Shown: positions 17,887-28,127 of the stretch, one piece after another
How the letters are laid out: each line of letters starts with the position of its first letter
How positions within the stretch are numbered: position 1 is the first letter of the stretch
Origin: Solirubrobacteraceae bacterium
Lineage (GTDB): Bacteria; Actinomycetota; Thermoleophilia; Solirubrobacterales; Solirubrobacteraceae
Length of the DNA: 64,000 nt
Direction: 5' to 3'
NCBI GenBank assembly: GCA_017882445.1
Contig: JADGPK010000007.1
Location: forward strand, 25,481 to 89,480
The notes under the pieces: model-generated
Databases searched by the model: none
Told to the model about the DNA's origin: nothing
What the model saw: the letters and a program-made list of their open reading frames with translations, nothing else
Made by a program: the position numbers and the translations under genes

Positions 17887-18153
17887 CTAGCGGGTGTTGG
17901 CGAAGTAGTCGGCGTTGATCTGCGTGTACTTGGCCCACTCCTCCGGGAGCTGGTCCTCGGCGAAGCACGCGTCCACCGGGCAGGCCTCGACGCAGGCGTC
18001 GCAGTCGATGCACTCCTCGGGATCGATGTAGAGCATCTCGGCCGGGTCGTATCCGGGCTCATCAGGTGTCGGGTGGATGCAGTCCACGGGGCACACCTCG
18101 ACACAGGAGTTGTCCTTGGTGCCAATGCACGGCTCGGCGATCACGTAGGCCAT
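17887..18153 (-). CDS. fdxA: 7Fe ferredoxin (3Fe-4S/4Fe-4S)
   Basis: 88 residues. The first Cys set is CIGTKDNSCVEVCPVDC (Cys9, 17, 21, 25) and the second is CIDCDACVEACP, the pattern of actinobacterial FdxA-type ferredoxins that carry one 3Fe-4S and one 4Fe-4S cluster. The C-terminal WAKYTQINADYF is also typical. It is a small cytoplasmic electron carrier. It is convergent with kamB, and its start is 62 nt from the divergent SDR gene. The partner oxidoreductase is not evident here. Confidence 0.92.
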   Translation of the reverse strand: MAYVIAEPCIGTKDNSCVEVCPVDCIHPTPDEPGYDPAEMLYIDPEECIDCDACVEACPVDACFAEDQLPEEWAKYTQINADYFANTR

Positions 18154-18215
18154 TTGCTTCTTTCTTTGGTTCGATTTGCGGGGGTTCCCCTCGGGAGACG
18201 CATATTGTACGAGTC

Positions 18216-19097
18216 ATGCTGCTGCTTACGGGCGCGACCGGCCTGTTGGGCTCCACGCTGCTGCGCCGTCTGCTCTCCGAAGGGACTCCCGTCCGCTGTC
18301 TGGTGCGCGACCCGCGGCGGCTGGGAGCCCAGCGCGTGCGTGTGCAGATAGCGCTCGGCGACCTCGCGGACCCCCCCTCCTTCCGCAACGCGCTGCGCGG
18401 CGTGCAGACGGTCGTGCACCTCGCTGCCGCGATCCGCGACCAGCCGCAGGGCTCGATCGAGGAGCTGAACGGCATCGCCACCTGGCGGATGGTGCAGGCG
18501 GCGCAGCGTCAGGGCGTGGAGCGCTTCGTGTTCTTCTCCGCGCTGGGTGCCTCGACGTACCACCGCACGCGCTGCCTGCGCGCCAAGGCGCTCGCCGAGC
18601 AGGCGGTGCGCGAAGCGAACCTGCGCTCGGTGGTGTTTGCCCCCTCGATCATCTATGCCCCCGGCGACCCCTGGCTGACGCTGCTCGAACGCCTGGCGCT
18701 GCTCCCCGTCATGCCGGTCTCCGGGCGCGGGCGCGCTCTCTTCCAGCCCATCTGGGCCGAGGACGTGGCCGACTGCATCGTGGCGACGCTTCGCGGGGAC
18801 GCAGCGGAGCCTCACACGCGCCACGAGCTCGGCGGGCCAGAGACGCTCAGCCACAGCGAGATCGTGCGCATCGTGCTGCGCTCGCAGGGACGCAGAAGGG
18901 CGCTGGTGCACGTGCCCACCCCGATCGTCTCGCGCGGGCTGCGCATGCTCGAGCGGACCCTCGGGCCCGGGGCGTTCGCCACCTGGGACGAAGCCGAGCT
19001 GATGGAGGTCTCGATGACCTCGGTCCGCGGCGCCGCCGACGCCGAAGCGCTCGGGGTCAAACCACAGCGGATGGCCGCCGTGCTCGGGTCCGGCTGA
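18216..19097 (+). CDS. NAD(P)-binding atypical SDR (NDUFA9-like)
   Basis: 293 residues from the ATG at 18216. LLLTGATGLLGSTLLRRLL supplies the TGxxGxxG dinucleotide motif at residues 4-11. The usual catalytic YXXXK pair of extended SDRs is absent; the equivalent region reads STYHRTRCLRAKALAEQAV. This puts it with atypical SDRs related to the NDUFA9 subunit or NmrA-like sensors. It probably binds NAD(P)H for a regulatory or isomerase-type role. TATTGT 7 nt before the ATG suggests a leaderless mRNA. It is convergent with the amidase gene. Confidence 0.82.
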   Translation: MLLLTGATGLLGSTLLRRLLSEGTPVRCLVRDPRRLGAQRVRVQIALGDLADPPSFRNALRGVQTVVHLAAAIRDQPQGSIEELNGIATWRMVQAAQRQGVERFVFFSALGASTYHRTRCLRAKALAEQAVREANLRSVVFAPSIIYAPGDPWLTLLERLALLPVMPVSGRGRALFQPIWAEDVADCIVATLRGDAAEPHTRHELGGPETLSHSEIVRIVLRSQGRRRALVHVPTPIVSRGLRMLERTLGPGAFATWDEAELMEVSMTSVRGAADAEALGVKPQRMAAVLGSG

Positions 19098-19120
19098 GCA
19101 TCCCTCCGCCGGCGTCCAGC

Positions 19121-20572
19121 TCAGTCGAGCAGCGCCTGCGCGATGGCCGGCCGGCGCTCTGCCCACGGAAGCGCCATTTCCAGCTGCGCGGCGAGCGCCA
19201 GCAGCGCTCCCTCGCCCGCGGGGCGACCGACGAGCTGCACTGCGAGCGGCAGCCCGTCCTCGCCCTCGTACAGCGGCAGGGAGATACCGGGCTGCCCGGT
19301 GGCGTTGATCACCGGGGTGAACGGCGTGAACAGGCCTGAGCGCGTGAACGTCTCCATCGGTTCCGGGGCGGCCGTGTCGAGCGTGCCCAGCGGCAGCGGA
19401 CGCTCAGCCAGCGCGGGCGTGAGCAGCGCGTCGTAGGGGGCGAGGAAGGTGACCAGGCGGCGGGCGTAGGCCTGCAACTGCACAGCGGCGCCCATGCCCT
19501 GGACGGCGTTCATCTTCTGAATCATCGAGTAGATCGCCCAGCTCATCGGCTCCATGTCATCAGATGAGATCCCGTCCACCCCGCGTCCGGCGACCATGCC
19601 GGAGTACGCGATCGAGAGGGCGATGTGGGTGGAGAACACCGCGCCGAACAGCTCTCGCAGGCCGTCCTCCTGCCACGGCGGGTCGACCTCCTCGACCTCG
19701 TGTCCGAGCGAGCGCAGCAGCTCAGACGCATCGGAGACGGCCCGCGCGCACAAGGGGTCGACGGTCGCCTCGGGGACCGGCGGCAGCGTCGTGGCCGCGA
19801 TCCTCAGCCTGCCAGGGTCCCGTCCGGCACTGTGCGCAAACGGCTCTGAAGGGTCGGGCGCCCAGGTGGCGTCGCCGGGCTCATAGCCCGCGAGGACATC
19901 GAGGATCGCTGCCGTGTCGGCGACGGTGCGCGTGAGCATGCCGTCGATCCCGAGCGAGGAGTCGCCGAGTTCCGGCGCCGCTGAGATGCGCCCGCGGCTG
20001 GGCTTCAGGCCCACCAGGCCGCAGCAGGCGGCGGGGATGCGGACAGAGCCCCCGCCGTCGTTGCCGTGCGCCACCGGCAGCATGCCGCTGGCCACGGCCG
20101 CCGCCGCGCCGCCGGAGGAGCCGCCGCTCGTGCGCTGTAGATCCCAGGGGTTGCGGGTGGGACCGAAGATGCGCGCCTCGCTCGTCGGCAGGATCCCGTA
20201 CTCGGGCAGCGTGGTGGTGCCCACGATCACGAAGCCGGCCTGCTTCAGGCGACGGGTGATGTTGTGGTCGTAGTCGCACATGTTCTCGGCCATCAGCGAG
20301 CAGCCGTAGGTCAGGCGCAGGCCCTGCACCGGCCGGTTGTTCTTGATCGCGATCGGCACCCCCGCGAAGGGACGCTCGTCGCCCGGCCTCACCGCATCGG
20401 CCGTGGCCAGCGCCCGCTCGGAGTCGACGTCGACGAAGGCGTTCAGGGCGGGGTTGAGCTCCTCGATCCGCTCGAGCGAGGTCTCCACGAGCTCCCGCGA
20501 TGAGATCTCCCCCGAGCGCACCATCTCAGCGAGCTCGATCGCGGGACGAAACATCAGATCGCTGTCGGACAC
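19121..20572 (-). CDS. Amidase-signature family hydrolase
   Basis: 483 residues. The GTG at 20572 is chosen because a near-perfect AGGAGG lies 4-5 nt upstream. The amidase signature is complete: AIKNN with the catalytic Lys, RTSGGSSGGAAAAVASG with the cis-Ser and nucleophilic Ser region, and HGNDGGGSVRIPAACCGLVGLKPSRGR. It hydrolyses an amide bond; members include amidases and GatA-like proteins. The lack of gatB/gatC nearby and the NxP variations argue for a stand-alone amidase rather than GatA. The substrate is unknown. It is divergent from citrate synthase with about 148 nt between. Confidence 0.9.
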   Translation of the reverse strand: MSDSDLMFRPAIELAEMVRSGEISSRELVETSLERIEELNPALNAFVDVDSERALATADAVRPGDERPFAGVPIAIKNNRPVQGLRLTYGCSLMAENMCDYDHNITRRLKQAGFVIVGTTTLPEYGILPTSEARIFGPTRNPWDLQRTSGGSSGGAAAAVASGMLPVAHGNDGGGSVRIPAACCGLVGLKPSRGRISAAPELGDSSLGIDGMLTRTVADTAAILDVLAGYEPGDATWAPDPSEPFAHSAGRDPGRLRIAATTLPPVPEATVDPLCARAVSDASELLRSLGHEVEEVDPPWQEDGLRELFGAVFSTHIALSIAYSGMVAGRGVDGISSDDMEPMSWAIYSMIQKMNAVQGMGAAVQLQAYARRLVTFLAPYDALLTPALAERPLPLGTLDTAAPEPMETFTRSGLFTPFTPVINATGQPGISLPLYEGEDGLPLAVQLVGRPAGEGALLALAAQLEMALPWAERRPAIAQALLD

Positions 20573-20720
20573 GGCTCCTCCTGAAGGGTGGTCGGCGGGC
20601 AAGCGGGCGAGCGTGCGTCCATTGAACTGGAGCCTACTCGCGCGGGCATTCCTGCGACGATGTACGCCTGCCCACAAGGCAGCCCACCCCGTCAAGCATC
20701 AAGCTCAGAAAGCGAGTGCC

Positions 20721-21815
20721 ATGAGCGCGGTTCAGTCAGCAGTAGAGGTCCAGTCGGGCCTTGAAGGCGTCGTCGCCTTCGCCACCGAGATCGCCGAGCC
20801 CGACAAAGAGGGTGGCGCGCTGCGCTATCGCGGCGTCGACATCGAGAATCTGGTCGGCGTCGTCCCCTACGAGCAGGTCTGGGGCCTGCTGGTGGACGGC
20901 CGTTTCAAACCCGGGCTTCCGCCCGCCGAACCGCACGCGCTCACCGTGCGCTCGGGCGACCACCGCGTGGACGTCCAGGCGGCGCTGGCGATGCTCGCGC
21001 CCGAGTGGGGCTTCAGCCCGCTGATCGACATCACCGACGAGGAGGCCCGCGACAACCTCGCGCGCGCCTCGGTCATGGCCCTGTCCTTCGTCGCACAGTC
21101 CGCGCGCGAAGCCGGCCAGCCGCCGGTGCCCCAGTCAGAGGTCGATCTGGGACGCACGATCCCCGAGCGCTTCCTGATCCGCTGGCGGGGGGAGGCCAAC
21201 CCCGACCACGTGAAGGCGATCGACGCCTACTGGATCTCGGCCGCCGAGCACGGCATGAACGCCTCGACGTTCACCGCGCGGGTCGTCGCCTCCACGGGCG
21301 CCGACTGCGCAGCGGCGATGTCAGCCGCGGTGGGCGCGCTCTCGGGTCCGCTGCACGGCGGGGCGCCCTCGCGCGTGCTGAAGATGCTCGACGAAGTCGA
21401 AGAGACCGGCAACGCCGAGCAGTGGGTCTCAGATGCGCTGGACCGCGGAGATCGCCTGATGGGCTTCGGACACCGCATCTATCGCGCCGAAGACCCCCGC
21501 GCGCGGGTGCTGCGCCAGACCTGCCGGGAGCTCGGCTCGCCGCGCTTTCAGGCCGCCGAGGCCCTGGAGAAGGCGGCGCTGGCGGAGCTCCACGCGCGCA
21601 GGCCCGACCGCGTGCTCGCCACCAACGTCGAGTTCTGGTCCGCGGTGATCCTCGACCTCGCCGAAGTCCCGCCGGACCTGTTCACGCCGATGTTCACCTG
21701 CGCACGCGTGGCCGGCTGGTCGGCTCACATCCTCGAGCAGAAGCGCGAGGCCAAGCTGATCCGACCGACCGCCAAGTACGTGGGCGAGGGTCCCCGGCCG
21801 GTGGAGGCGGTGTAG
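20721..21815 (+). CDS. Citrate synthase (or 2-methylcitrate synthase), actinobacterial type
   Basis: 364 residues. SAAEHGMNASTFTARVVAST and GPLHGGAPSRVLKML carry the two catalytic His residues, and NVEFWSAVILD the catalytic Asp. GFGHRIYRAEDPRA is the oxaloacetate/CoA-binding segment. The enzyme condenses acetyl-CoA (or propionyl-CoA) with oxaloacetate in the cytoplasm. The short actinobacterial CitA branch, which this resembles, is not easily split into citrate and methylcitrate synthases by motif. The first 20 residues are poorly conserved, and no strong ribosome-binding site precedes the ATG. Confidence 0.9.
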   Translation: MSAVQSAVEVQSGLEGVVAFATEIAEPDKEGGALRYRGVDIENLVGVVPYEQVWGLLVDGRFKPGLPPAEPHALTVRSGDHRVDVQAALAMLAPEWGFSPLIDITDEEARDNLARASVMALSFVAQSAREAGQPPVPQSEVDLGRTIPERFLIRWRGEANPDHVKAIDAYWISAAEHGMNASTFTARVVASTGADCAAAMSAAVGALSGPLHGGAPSRVLKMLDEVEETGNAEQWVSDALDRGDRLMGFGHRIYRAEDPRARVLRQTCRELGSPRFQAAEALEKAALAELHARRPDRVLATNVEFWSAVILDLAEVPPDLFTPMFTCARVAGWSAHILEQKREAKLIRPTAKYVGEGPRPVEAV

Positions 21816-21830
21816 GGGACTAGCGTCGGG

Positions 21831-23480
21831 TCAGTCGCCGGCGGTCCGTTGCGTGGCGTGTTCGTCGGCGCTAGTCCCGTGAGACTCCGACTCCGCCGTC
21901 GGCGTACCTGTACGCTCGACGTGGGTTGCGAACTGGTGGTCCGACTGCCGGCTCGCGCCCACATGTGGCTCGTTCGCGACGCGCTGCAGTTCCCGTTCAT
22001 AGTCAAAGCCGTCGATCGAATCCGGGACTGAGGCTGCGGGTGGCGAGGCGCGCCTCTCCTCTAGTGGCTCAGAAGGCATGGCGAGTACCCGCGCGAGCAG
22101 CGATCCGCCCGACTCCCTTACGCGGCAGGTGCCGGCTAGCAGTTCGGTGATGGCGTCATCGATGTCCTTCGCCAGCAGCTCTACGTCGGGCAGCGCCTCC
22201 CGGTCTGCATACACCCCGATGCAGGCCTGGTCGTGCACCGTCACCATGCCCACGGAGACCGTATGGTGGTCGGCCAACGGGACCATGGGGTAGACGGCCC
22301 GTAGCGGACAGCCGAGCATGTACATCGGCTCTGACGGTCCGGGGATGTTCGACACGACGAGGTTGAACGCGCGGGGGCCCGCGAACAGCCGAGACAATGT
22401 TTGCTGCACTGTGACGGGCGTATAGGAAGCGGTTTTCAGGACGAGATCTGAGCCTTCGGGCTGACCCTCTCGCTTAGCACGGCTCATCGCCGTGTGGACC
22501 TGATAGAGCCGCCCGACGGGGTCTGGCTCCTGGCACGGCAGCTCCGCGAAGACGAAGGAGATGTGGTTGCCCATGATCTCTCCGGGCTGGCGGATGTTGA
22601 CGGGCACCATGACCTTGAGCTCAACGGGCTCCTCTCCCCGACGCAGCAGGTAGGTCCGTATCCCACCGGCAACCGCAGCAAGCACCACATCGTTGATCGT
22701 CGTCCCGTACGCAGCCTTGATGGTGCGTAGATCCTCGAGCGGGCGCAGAGCTGTCGCCAGCCGTCGCAATGGTGAGAGCGCTTCGTTCAGGAGGCTGGCC
22801 GGCGCAGGCCGCAGGAGGTGATCGACCGCCCGAACCGCGCGCAGCGCACCCATCACCGTGTCTCGCACCGTCGTGTGCGGCGTGGCGACGGCGCGCCGCA
22901 CGTAGCGCACGAGATCCACCTGATCGCCGATCAGGTCGCGCAGACCGCGGGCGAGCAGCCACTCTGCCCCCGGCTCGGACTCGGCCTTCCATTGCTCCGG
23001 CGTCGGCTCGATCGGGGTGGATGTGGGGTCGAGTATGAGCGAGGCCAGCTCGAGTGCCGCCATCCCATCGATCATGCAGTGATGAGCCTTTCCAACCAGG
23101 GCGAACTCCCGGTCCGCCTCGTTCTGGTAGATCCAGATCTCCCACAGGGGACGGTCCCGACGCAGCGGGATCGACATCACCTCGTCCGCGAGATCGTCCA
23201 GCGAGCCGTTCGCCCAGTAGACGTGGCGGTCAATCGAGAACGCCGGATCGTCGATCCACTCGGGCGCGTTGACTCCTAGGGGCACAGCCGCGAGCTTCTG
23301 GCGGTACCGCGGCGCACGGCTGATTCGCCTCTCGATGTGATCGCGAAGCTCGCGGAAACTCGGCACCACCTGCTCCGCGCTGGCAGCGAATTCGGCGACC
23401 CAACCCACGTGCATGTGTGCGGTCGGGGTCTCGACCGAGAGGAACGAGGCGTCGAGCGCGGATAGGCGCGGGCTGGTCAT
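21831..23480 (-). CDS. Wax ester synthase/diacylglycerol acyltransferase (WS/DGAT)
   Basis: 549 residues. It starts MTSPRLSALDASFLSVETPTAHMHVG, typical of the family. The catalytic HHCMIDGM (HHxxxDG) lies about residue 132, and the NVRQ/PLW and VSNIPGP segments are conserved. It transfers fatty acyl groups from acyl-CoA to a long-chain alcohol or diacylglycerol, making storage wax esters or triacylglycerol at the membrane face. A 90-residue Ser/Glu-rich tail follows the family core. Its ATG overlaps the stop of the acyl reductase gene by 4 nt, so the two products are coupled, which favours wax ester synthesis. Confidence 0.9.
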   Translation of the reverse strand: MTSPRLSALDASFLSVETPTAHMHVGWVAEFAASAEQVVPSFRELRDHIERRISRAPRYRQKLAAVPLGVNAPEWIDDPAFSIDRHVYWANGSLDDLADEVMSIPLRRDRPLWEIWIYQNEADREFALVGKAHHCMIDGMAALELASLILDPTSTPIEPTPEQWKAESEPGAEWLLARGLRDLIGDQVDLVRYVRRAVATPHTTVRDTVMGALRAVRAVDHLLRPAPASLLNEALSPLRRLATALRPLEDLRTIKAAYGTTINDVVLAAVAGGIRTYLLRRGEEPVELKVMVPVNIRQPGEIMGNHISFVFAELPCQEPDPVGRLYQVHTAMSRAKREGQPEGSDLVLKTASYTPVTVQQTLSRLFAGPRAFNLVVSNIPGPSEPMYMLGCPLRAVYPMVPLADHHTVSVGMVTVHDQACIGVYADREALPDVELLAKDIDDAITELLAGTCRVRESGGSLLARVLAMPSEPLEERRASPPAASVPDSIDGFDYERELQRVANEPHVGASRQSDHQFATHVERTGTPTAESESHGTSADEHATQRTAGD

Positions 23481-24709
23481 TTCACGAGCACCGCAGGCAG
23501 CTGGTGGGGCGCCGCCCGGGGAGGCGGATCGTGTGTAACGGGCATCTGTCGACTCGGGGGCGCGGCGTGTCCCATCGCCGTCGCCCGCGTGATCCGGCGT
23601 CGGCCCCATTGGCTGGCGATCGCAAAGCGAACCAGCCGATCGAAGTACGACTCGAGGCTCGGTGTCGCGATCCCCTCGCCCCGCAGCGCGACCCGCGCGC
23701 GACGATCATCGAAGTGCACTCGCATCGCGAAGTACGGGAAGTAGACCTCGCTTCGCCGCAGCGCCAGTCGCACCCGCTCGTCCTGGGCGCCCCTCAGCAG
23801 CATCGGATGCACCACCCTGTGATACACGGATGGGTCGACCAGCCACGGCTCGCGGCGTCTGAAGAACCTCGTCGCGAGCTCGATCAGTTGGCCCACGCTG
23901 CTCGATTGCGTGCCGGCCGTCAGATGAAACGTCGCGCCCTCCGCCTGGGGGATGCGACTCAGTGCAAACACCGCGTCCGCCACGTAGTCGACTGGAACGA
24001 CATCGACAGGGGCCTCGTGGCGACCCGGAAGTGCGACATAGGTGCCGCGGGAGAACACGCGCAGCGGCCAGTACAGGACGTTGAACGAACCCGTCCAGCC
24101 GCTGTGCTGCTCGCCGACGATCATGCTCGGCCGGAAGATCGTGATGGGAAGCTCATCCCGCGAGCGGTGGACCAGGCACTCGGCCTCGAACTTCGACTGC
24201 TCGTAGCTGTTGCGAAACCTCTGGCCGCGATCGAGGTCATCCTCGCTGAAGCACCCGGCCTGCTCGCCGGCCACATAGGCGGTCGAGATGTAGGACATCC
24301 GCCGCAACCTGCCGCGAACATTGCAACGCTCGGCAAACTCGAGCACTCGCCTCGTGCCGTCGACGTTGATCACGCGGGCCTGCTCGAGCGGCTGCTCGAA
24401 TGACACGGCGGCGGCACAGTGCACGATCTCGGTGACCCGCTCCGCGAGCCGGTCGATGCTTGACGCGATCCCCATTCCGATCTGCGTCACGTCACCCCGC
24501 AGCGCGACCACCCGATCGGCGTACCGGTGGACCGGCCCGAACAGCTCGAGCAGGGTGTGCTGTATGCGCCGGTAGGCCTCGTGGCCGTCAGCGCCTCGGA
24601 CGAGCGCATAGATCCGACGATCGGTCTGCTCCAGGTAGCGGGCGAGCAGCTCCATGCCCAGGAAGCCGGTGGCTCCCGTCAAGAACACTGCACCCTCAGT
24701 CTCGTCCAC
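23477..24709 (-). CDS. Fatty acyl reductase-like NAD(P)-binding protein (thioester reductase type)
   Basis: About 410 residues from GTG 24709, behind a GGGGGGAG stretch; ATG 24742 is an alternative. VFLTGATGFLGMELLARYL gives the NADPH-binding TGxxGxxG, and SYISTAYVAG and NSYEQSKFEAE give the Ser-Tyr-Lys catalytic residues (YxxxK) of the NAD-binding-4 family of acyl-CoA/ACP reductases. Product is a fatty aldehyde or alcohol. The C-terminal 50 residues are Pro/Arg-rich and weakly conserved. The next gene is WS/DGAT with a 4-nt overlap, which would use the alcohol to form wax esters. It could instead act on a polyketide or other thioester. Confidence 0.82.
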   Translation of the reverse strand: MDETEGAVFLTGATGFLGMELLARYLEQTDRRIYALVRGADGHEAYRRIQHTLLELFGPVHRYADRVVALRGDVTQIGMGIASSIDRLAERVTEIVHCAAAVSFEQPLEQARVINVDGTRRVLEFAERCNVRGRLRRMSYISTAYVAGEQAGCFSEDDLDRGQRFRNSYEQSKFEAECLVHRSRDELPITIFRPSMIVGEQHSGWTGSFNVLYWPLRVFSRGTYVALPGRHEAPVDVVPVDYVADAVFALSRIPQAEGATFHLTAGTQSSSVGQLIELATRFFRRREPWLVDPSVYHRVVHPMLLRGAQDERVRLALRRSEVYFPYFAMRVHFDDRRARVALRGEGIATPSLESYFDRLVRFAIASQWGRRRITRATAMGHAAPPSRQMPVTHDPPPRAAPHQLPAVLVK

Positions 24710-24760
24710 AAACTCCCCCCAGCTTGCCCGCCCGAACAGCATCAACCACGCACCGGACAC

Positions 24761-25153
24761 AACCGCTGCGCGGAGCGATCATGCCGCCCGCGGGCCTGCA
24801 TCGCGCGGACGCAATCCGCAATCTCCGGTCGAATCCTGGCCAGCGGTCGCACCTGCTCTGCAACACCGGCTAGAACGCGCGGCACAGAACAGCTCTCGCG
24901 GCGCTCTGCAAGCAGGAGGCCACCGGTTCGATCCCGGCTGGCTCCACGATTCTGTTGTGGTGTGAACCTGGCCCCGAGGAAACGAGGTCGGGGGTTTGCG
25001 CTTCTTGACCTCTTGGCCGTAGAGTCGTCCGTCCGACCCCCGCTATTGAACATATGTTCGTATCGATGATTTTCCCCCATGAGCTCGCATCGTCGATTCT
25101 GCCCGGCGGCGGTCGGTGGAGCGAGCCCCGCCAAGAAAGGTCGGTCACGTCCG
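24761..25153. other. Intergenic region holding a tRNA fragment and no convincing gene
   Basis: About 390 nt between the acyl-reductase and DUF4232 genes. The only recognisable item is the 3' part of a tRNA-Ala at 24904-24949. Reverse-strand open frames here give GASRDRTGGLLLAERR-like and EPAGIEPVASCLQ peptides, which are the usual false proteins read from tRNA sequence. No promoter or hairpin stands out. Confidence 0.6.
24904..24949 (+). other. 3' fragment of a tRNA-Ala (TGC), possible attachment-site remnant
   Basis: From about 24907 the sequence follows a tRNA-Ala(TGC): anticodon TGC, CAA-GCAGG stem, T-loop TTCGATC and acceptor strand TGGCTCC, then A. The 5' half is missing: no GGAGCCA-type acceptor strand, no D arm, and position 33 is C instead of the universal T. 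One T-stem pair (A49/C65) is also broken. A copy of a tRNA 3' end from the anticodon loop on is what integrases leave at attachment sites. Confidence 0.7.
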
Positions 25154-25699
25154 ATGAAACAGGCACGTAGGCACCCCCAGCTCAAGTGGTTCAGCACCCT
25201 GGTGGCGACTGGAGCCACACTGCTCGCGGCGGCTGCAGTCCTGGCTTGTGCATCTGTCCCCGCGGTGGCCGCTACGCAGGGCTGCACGACCTCAGGACTG
25301 GATATCTGGTTCAACAACGAAGCCGGCGGCGGGACCGCGGGCAGCATCTACTACAAGATCGAGTTCACGAACCTCTCCGGACACGCCTGCGGTGTCCGCG
25401 GCTTCCCGGGCGTCTCTGCGAGAGACCTTCGCGGCCGCAAGCTTGGGAGGGCCGCCGGTCGCGACACCACGCAGCGATCGGGTCTGGTCGTTCTTGCCGC
25501 AGGCGCCACCGCCGCGGCAACGCTTCGCATCGTCGAGGCGGGCAACTTCCCATCCGCGAGCTGCCACCACGTTACGGCTGCAGGGCTGCGCGTCTTCCCG
25601 CCGGGACAGACCACCTCACGGTTCGTCCCGTTCCCCTTCCAAACCTGCTCGCGGACGGGGCCCGCTGTCCTGGCCGTCCGCGCGCTCACGAAAGCGTAG
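25154..25699 (+). CDS. Secreted DUF4232-like protein
   Basis: 181 residues with a basic N-terminus, a hydrophobic signal core (about 14-38, TLVATGATLLAAAAVLACASVPAVAA) and probable cleavage before TQGC. The mature part has CTTSGLDIWFNN, GSIYYKIEFTNLSGHACGVRGFPGVSARD, then paired Cys near the end. This is the DUF4232 layout of small secreted actinobacterial proteins with likely disulfides. Function is unknown. The gene follows the tRNA fragment. Confidence 0.82.
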   Translation: MKQARRHPQLKWFSTLVATGATLLAAAAVLACASVPAVAATQGCTTSGLDIWFNNEAGGGTAGSIYYKIEFTNLSGHACGVRGFPGVSARDLRGRKLGRAAGRDTTQRSGLVVLAAGATAAATLRIVEAGNFPSASCHHVTAAGLRVFPPGQTTSRFVPFPFQTCSRTGPAVLAVRALTKA

Positions 25700-25854
25700 G
25701 ACTACCTGGACATGAAGCGCGTTCGGCCGAGCGCTTGACGAGGTGTGCGGCTCACGCCAAAAGCAATTGCACCGAACAATGCCGGGGAAAGCGCGCCCGC
25801 GTTGCGGTGGCAGAGCTCGCTAGCGGATGAGCGGCTTTCCGCATCCCAAAAGGC

Positions 25855-25883
25855 CGAGGGCCCGGCATCCTGCCGGGCCCTCG
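25855..25883 (-). terminator. Rho-independent terminator of groL
   Basis: A 13-bp perfect stem (CGAGGGCCCGGCA with its complement, 3-nt loop) lies 73 nt past the groL stop and is followed on the minus strand by CCTTTTGG. It could also serve the plus-strand DUF4232 gene, with a weaker tract. Confidence 0.8.
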
Positions 25884-25955
25884 TAGTACTCATCGGCAGC
25901 ACGCCACGCCGCCTACAGCCCTGCAGACAGCGCCACGCGCTGCCCAGAGACCTGA

Positions 25956-27593
<1,638 letters not shown>

Positions 27594-27603
27594 TCAGATC
27601 TCC

Positions 27604-27894
27604 TTAGGACTCGACGCGGGCGAGGACATCGGACTCGCGCAGCACGAGCAGATCCTCCCCGTCGACCTTGATCTCGGTCCCGCCGTACTTGCTGTAGAGG
27701 ACCTCGTCGCCCTTCTTGACATCCAGCGGGATGCGCTTGCCGTCCTCGTCGAGCTTGCCGTCGCCGACTGCGAGGACCTTGCCCTTCTGGGGCTTCTCCT
27801 TGGCGGTCTCGGGGAGGACGATGCCACTGGCGGTGGTCAGCTCCTCCTCGATCGCCTGCACGATCAGTCGATCGCCCAGGGGCTTGAGCTTCAT
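27604..27894 (-). CDS. groS: 10-kDa co-chaperonin GroES
   Basis: 96 residues. It starts [13 protein letters not shown] and includes the mobile loop [16 protein letters not shown] and GKVLAVGDG, ending [16 protein letters not shown]. It caps the GroEL chamber. An in-frame upstream extension is rejected because it would run through the CIRCE operator; an AGGTTTTT-type purine tract precedes the ATG. It is the first gene of the groESL operon. Confidence 0.96.
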   Translation of the reverse strand: MKLKPLGDRLIVQAIEEELTTASGIVLPETAKEKPQKGKVLAVGDGKLDEDGKRIPLDVKKGDEVLYSKYGGTEIKVDGEDLLVLRESDVLARVES

Positions 27895-27965
27895 TTTGAA
27901 AAACCTCCATCTAGAGAATGCGACCGGTGGCTCGCGGCCTTCTTTCGGGGGCGGAGCCACCTCTT

Positions 27966-27992
27966 TTGGCACTCTCATGGGGAGAGTGCCAA
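27966..27992 (-). promoter_or_regulatory. CIRCE operator of groESL (HrcA site) with a downstream position to the -10 box
   Basis: A perfect inverted repeat TTGGCACTC-N9-GAGTGCCAA lies 72 nt upstream of groS. It differs from the classical CIRCE by one symmetric change in each arm (A to G, T to C), so dyad symmetry is kept. An A/T-rich TATATA at 28005-28010 would be the -10 box, placing the operator across or just after the transcription start, where HrcA represses. Confidence 0.9.
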
Positions 27993-28127
27993 CGACACGC
28001 TCAATATATAGAAGATCCGGCCGCGATCCAGGGTAGATTGGCAGTCGAGCGGGAGGACCGCCGGAAGATATGGGCGCAGAGGCCGACGTGCAGGCCCCGC
28101 GGGCGCGCCGCGAGGGCGGCTGCGCGC

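Noticed and set aside
24850..24950. Intact tRNA gene
   Set aside because: Only the 3' half folds; no 5' acceptor strand or D arm is found within 120 nt upstream.
24742..25347. 201-codon minus-strand frame with GASRDRTGGLLLAERR-like peptide
   Set aside because: The peptide is a typical false translation of tRNA sequence, and the frame crosses the tRNA-Ala fragment and the start of the DUF4232 gene.
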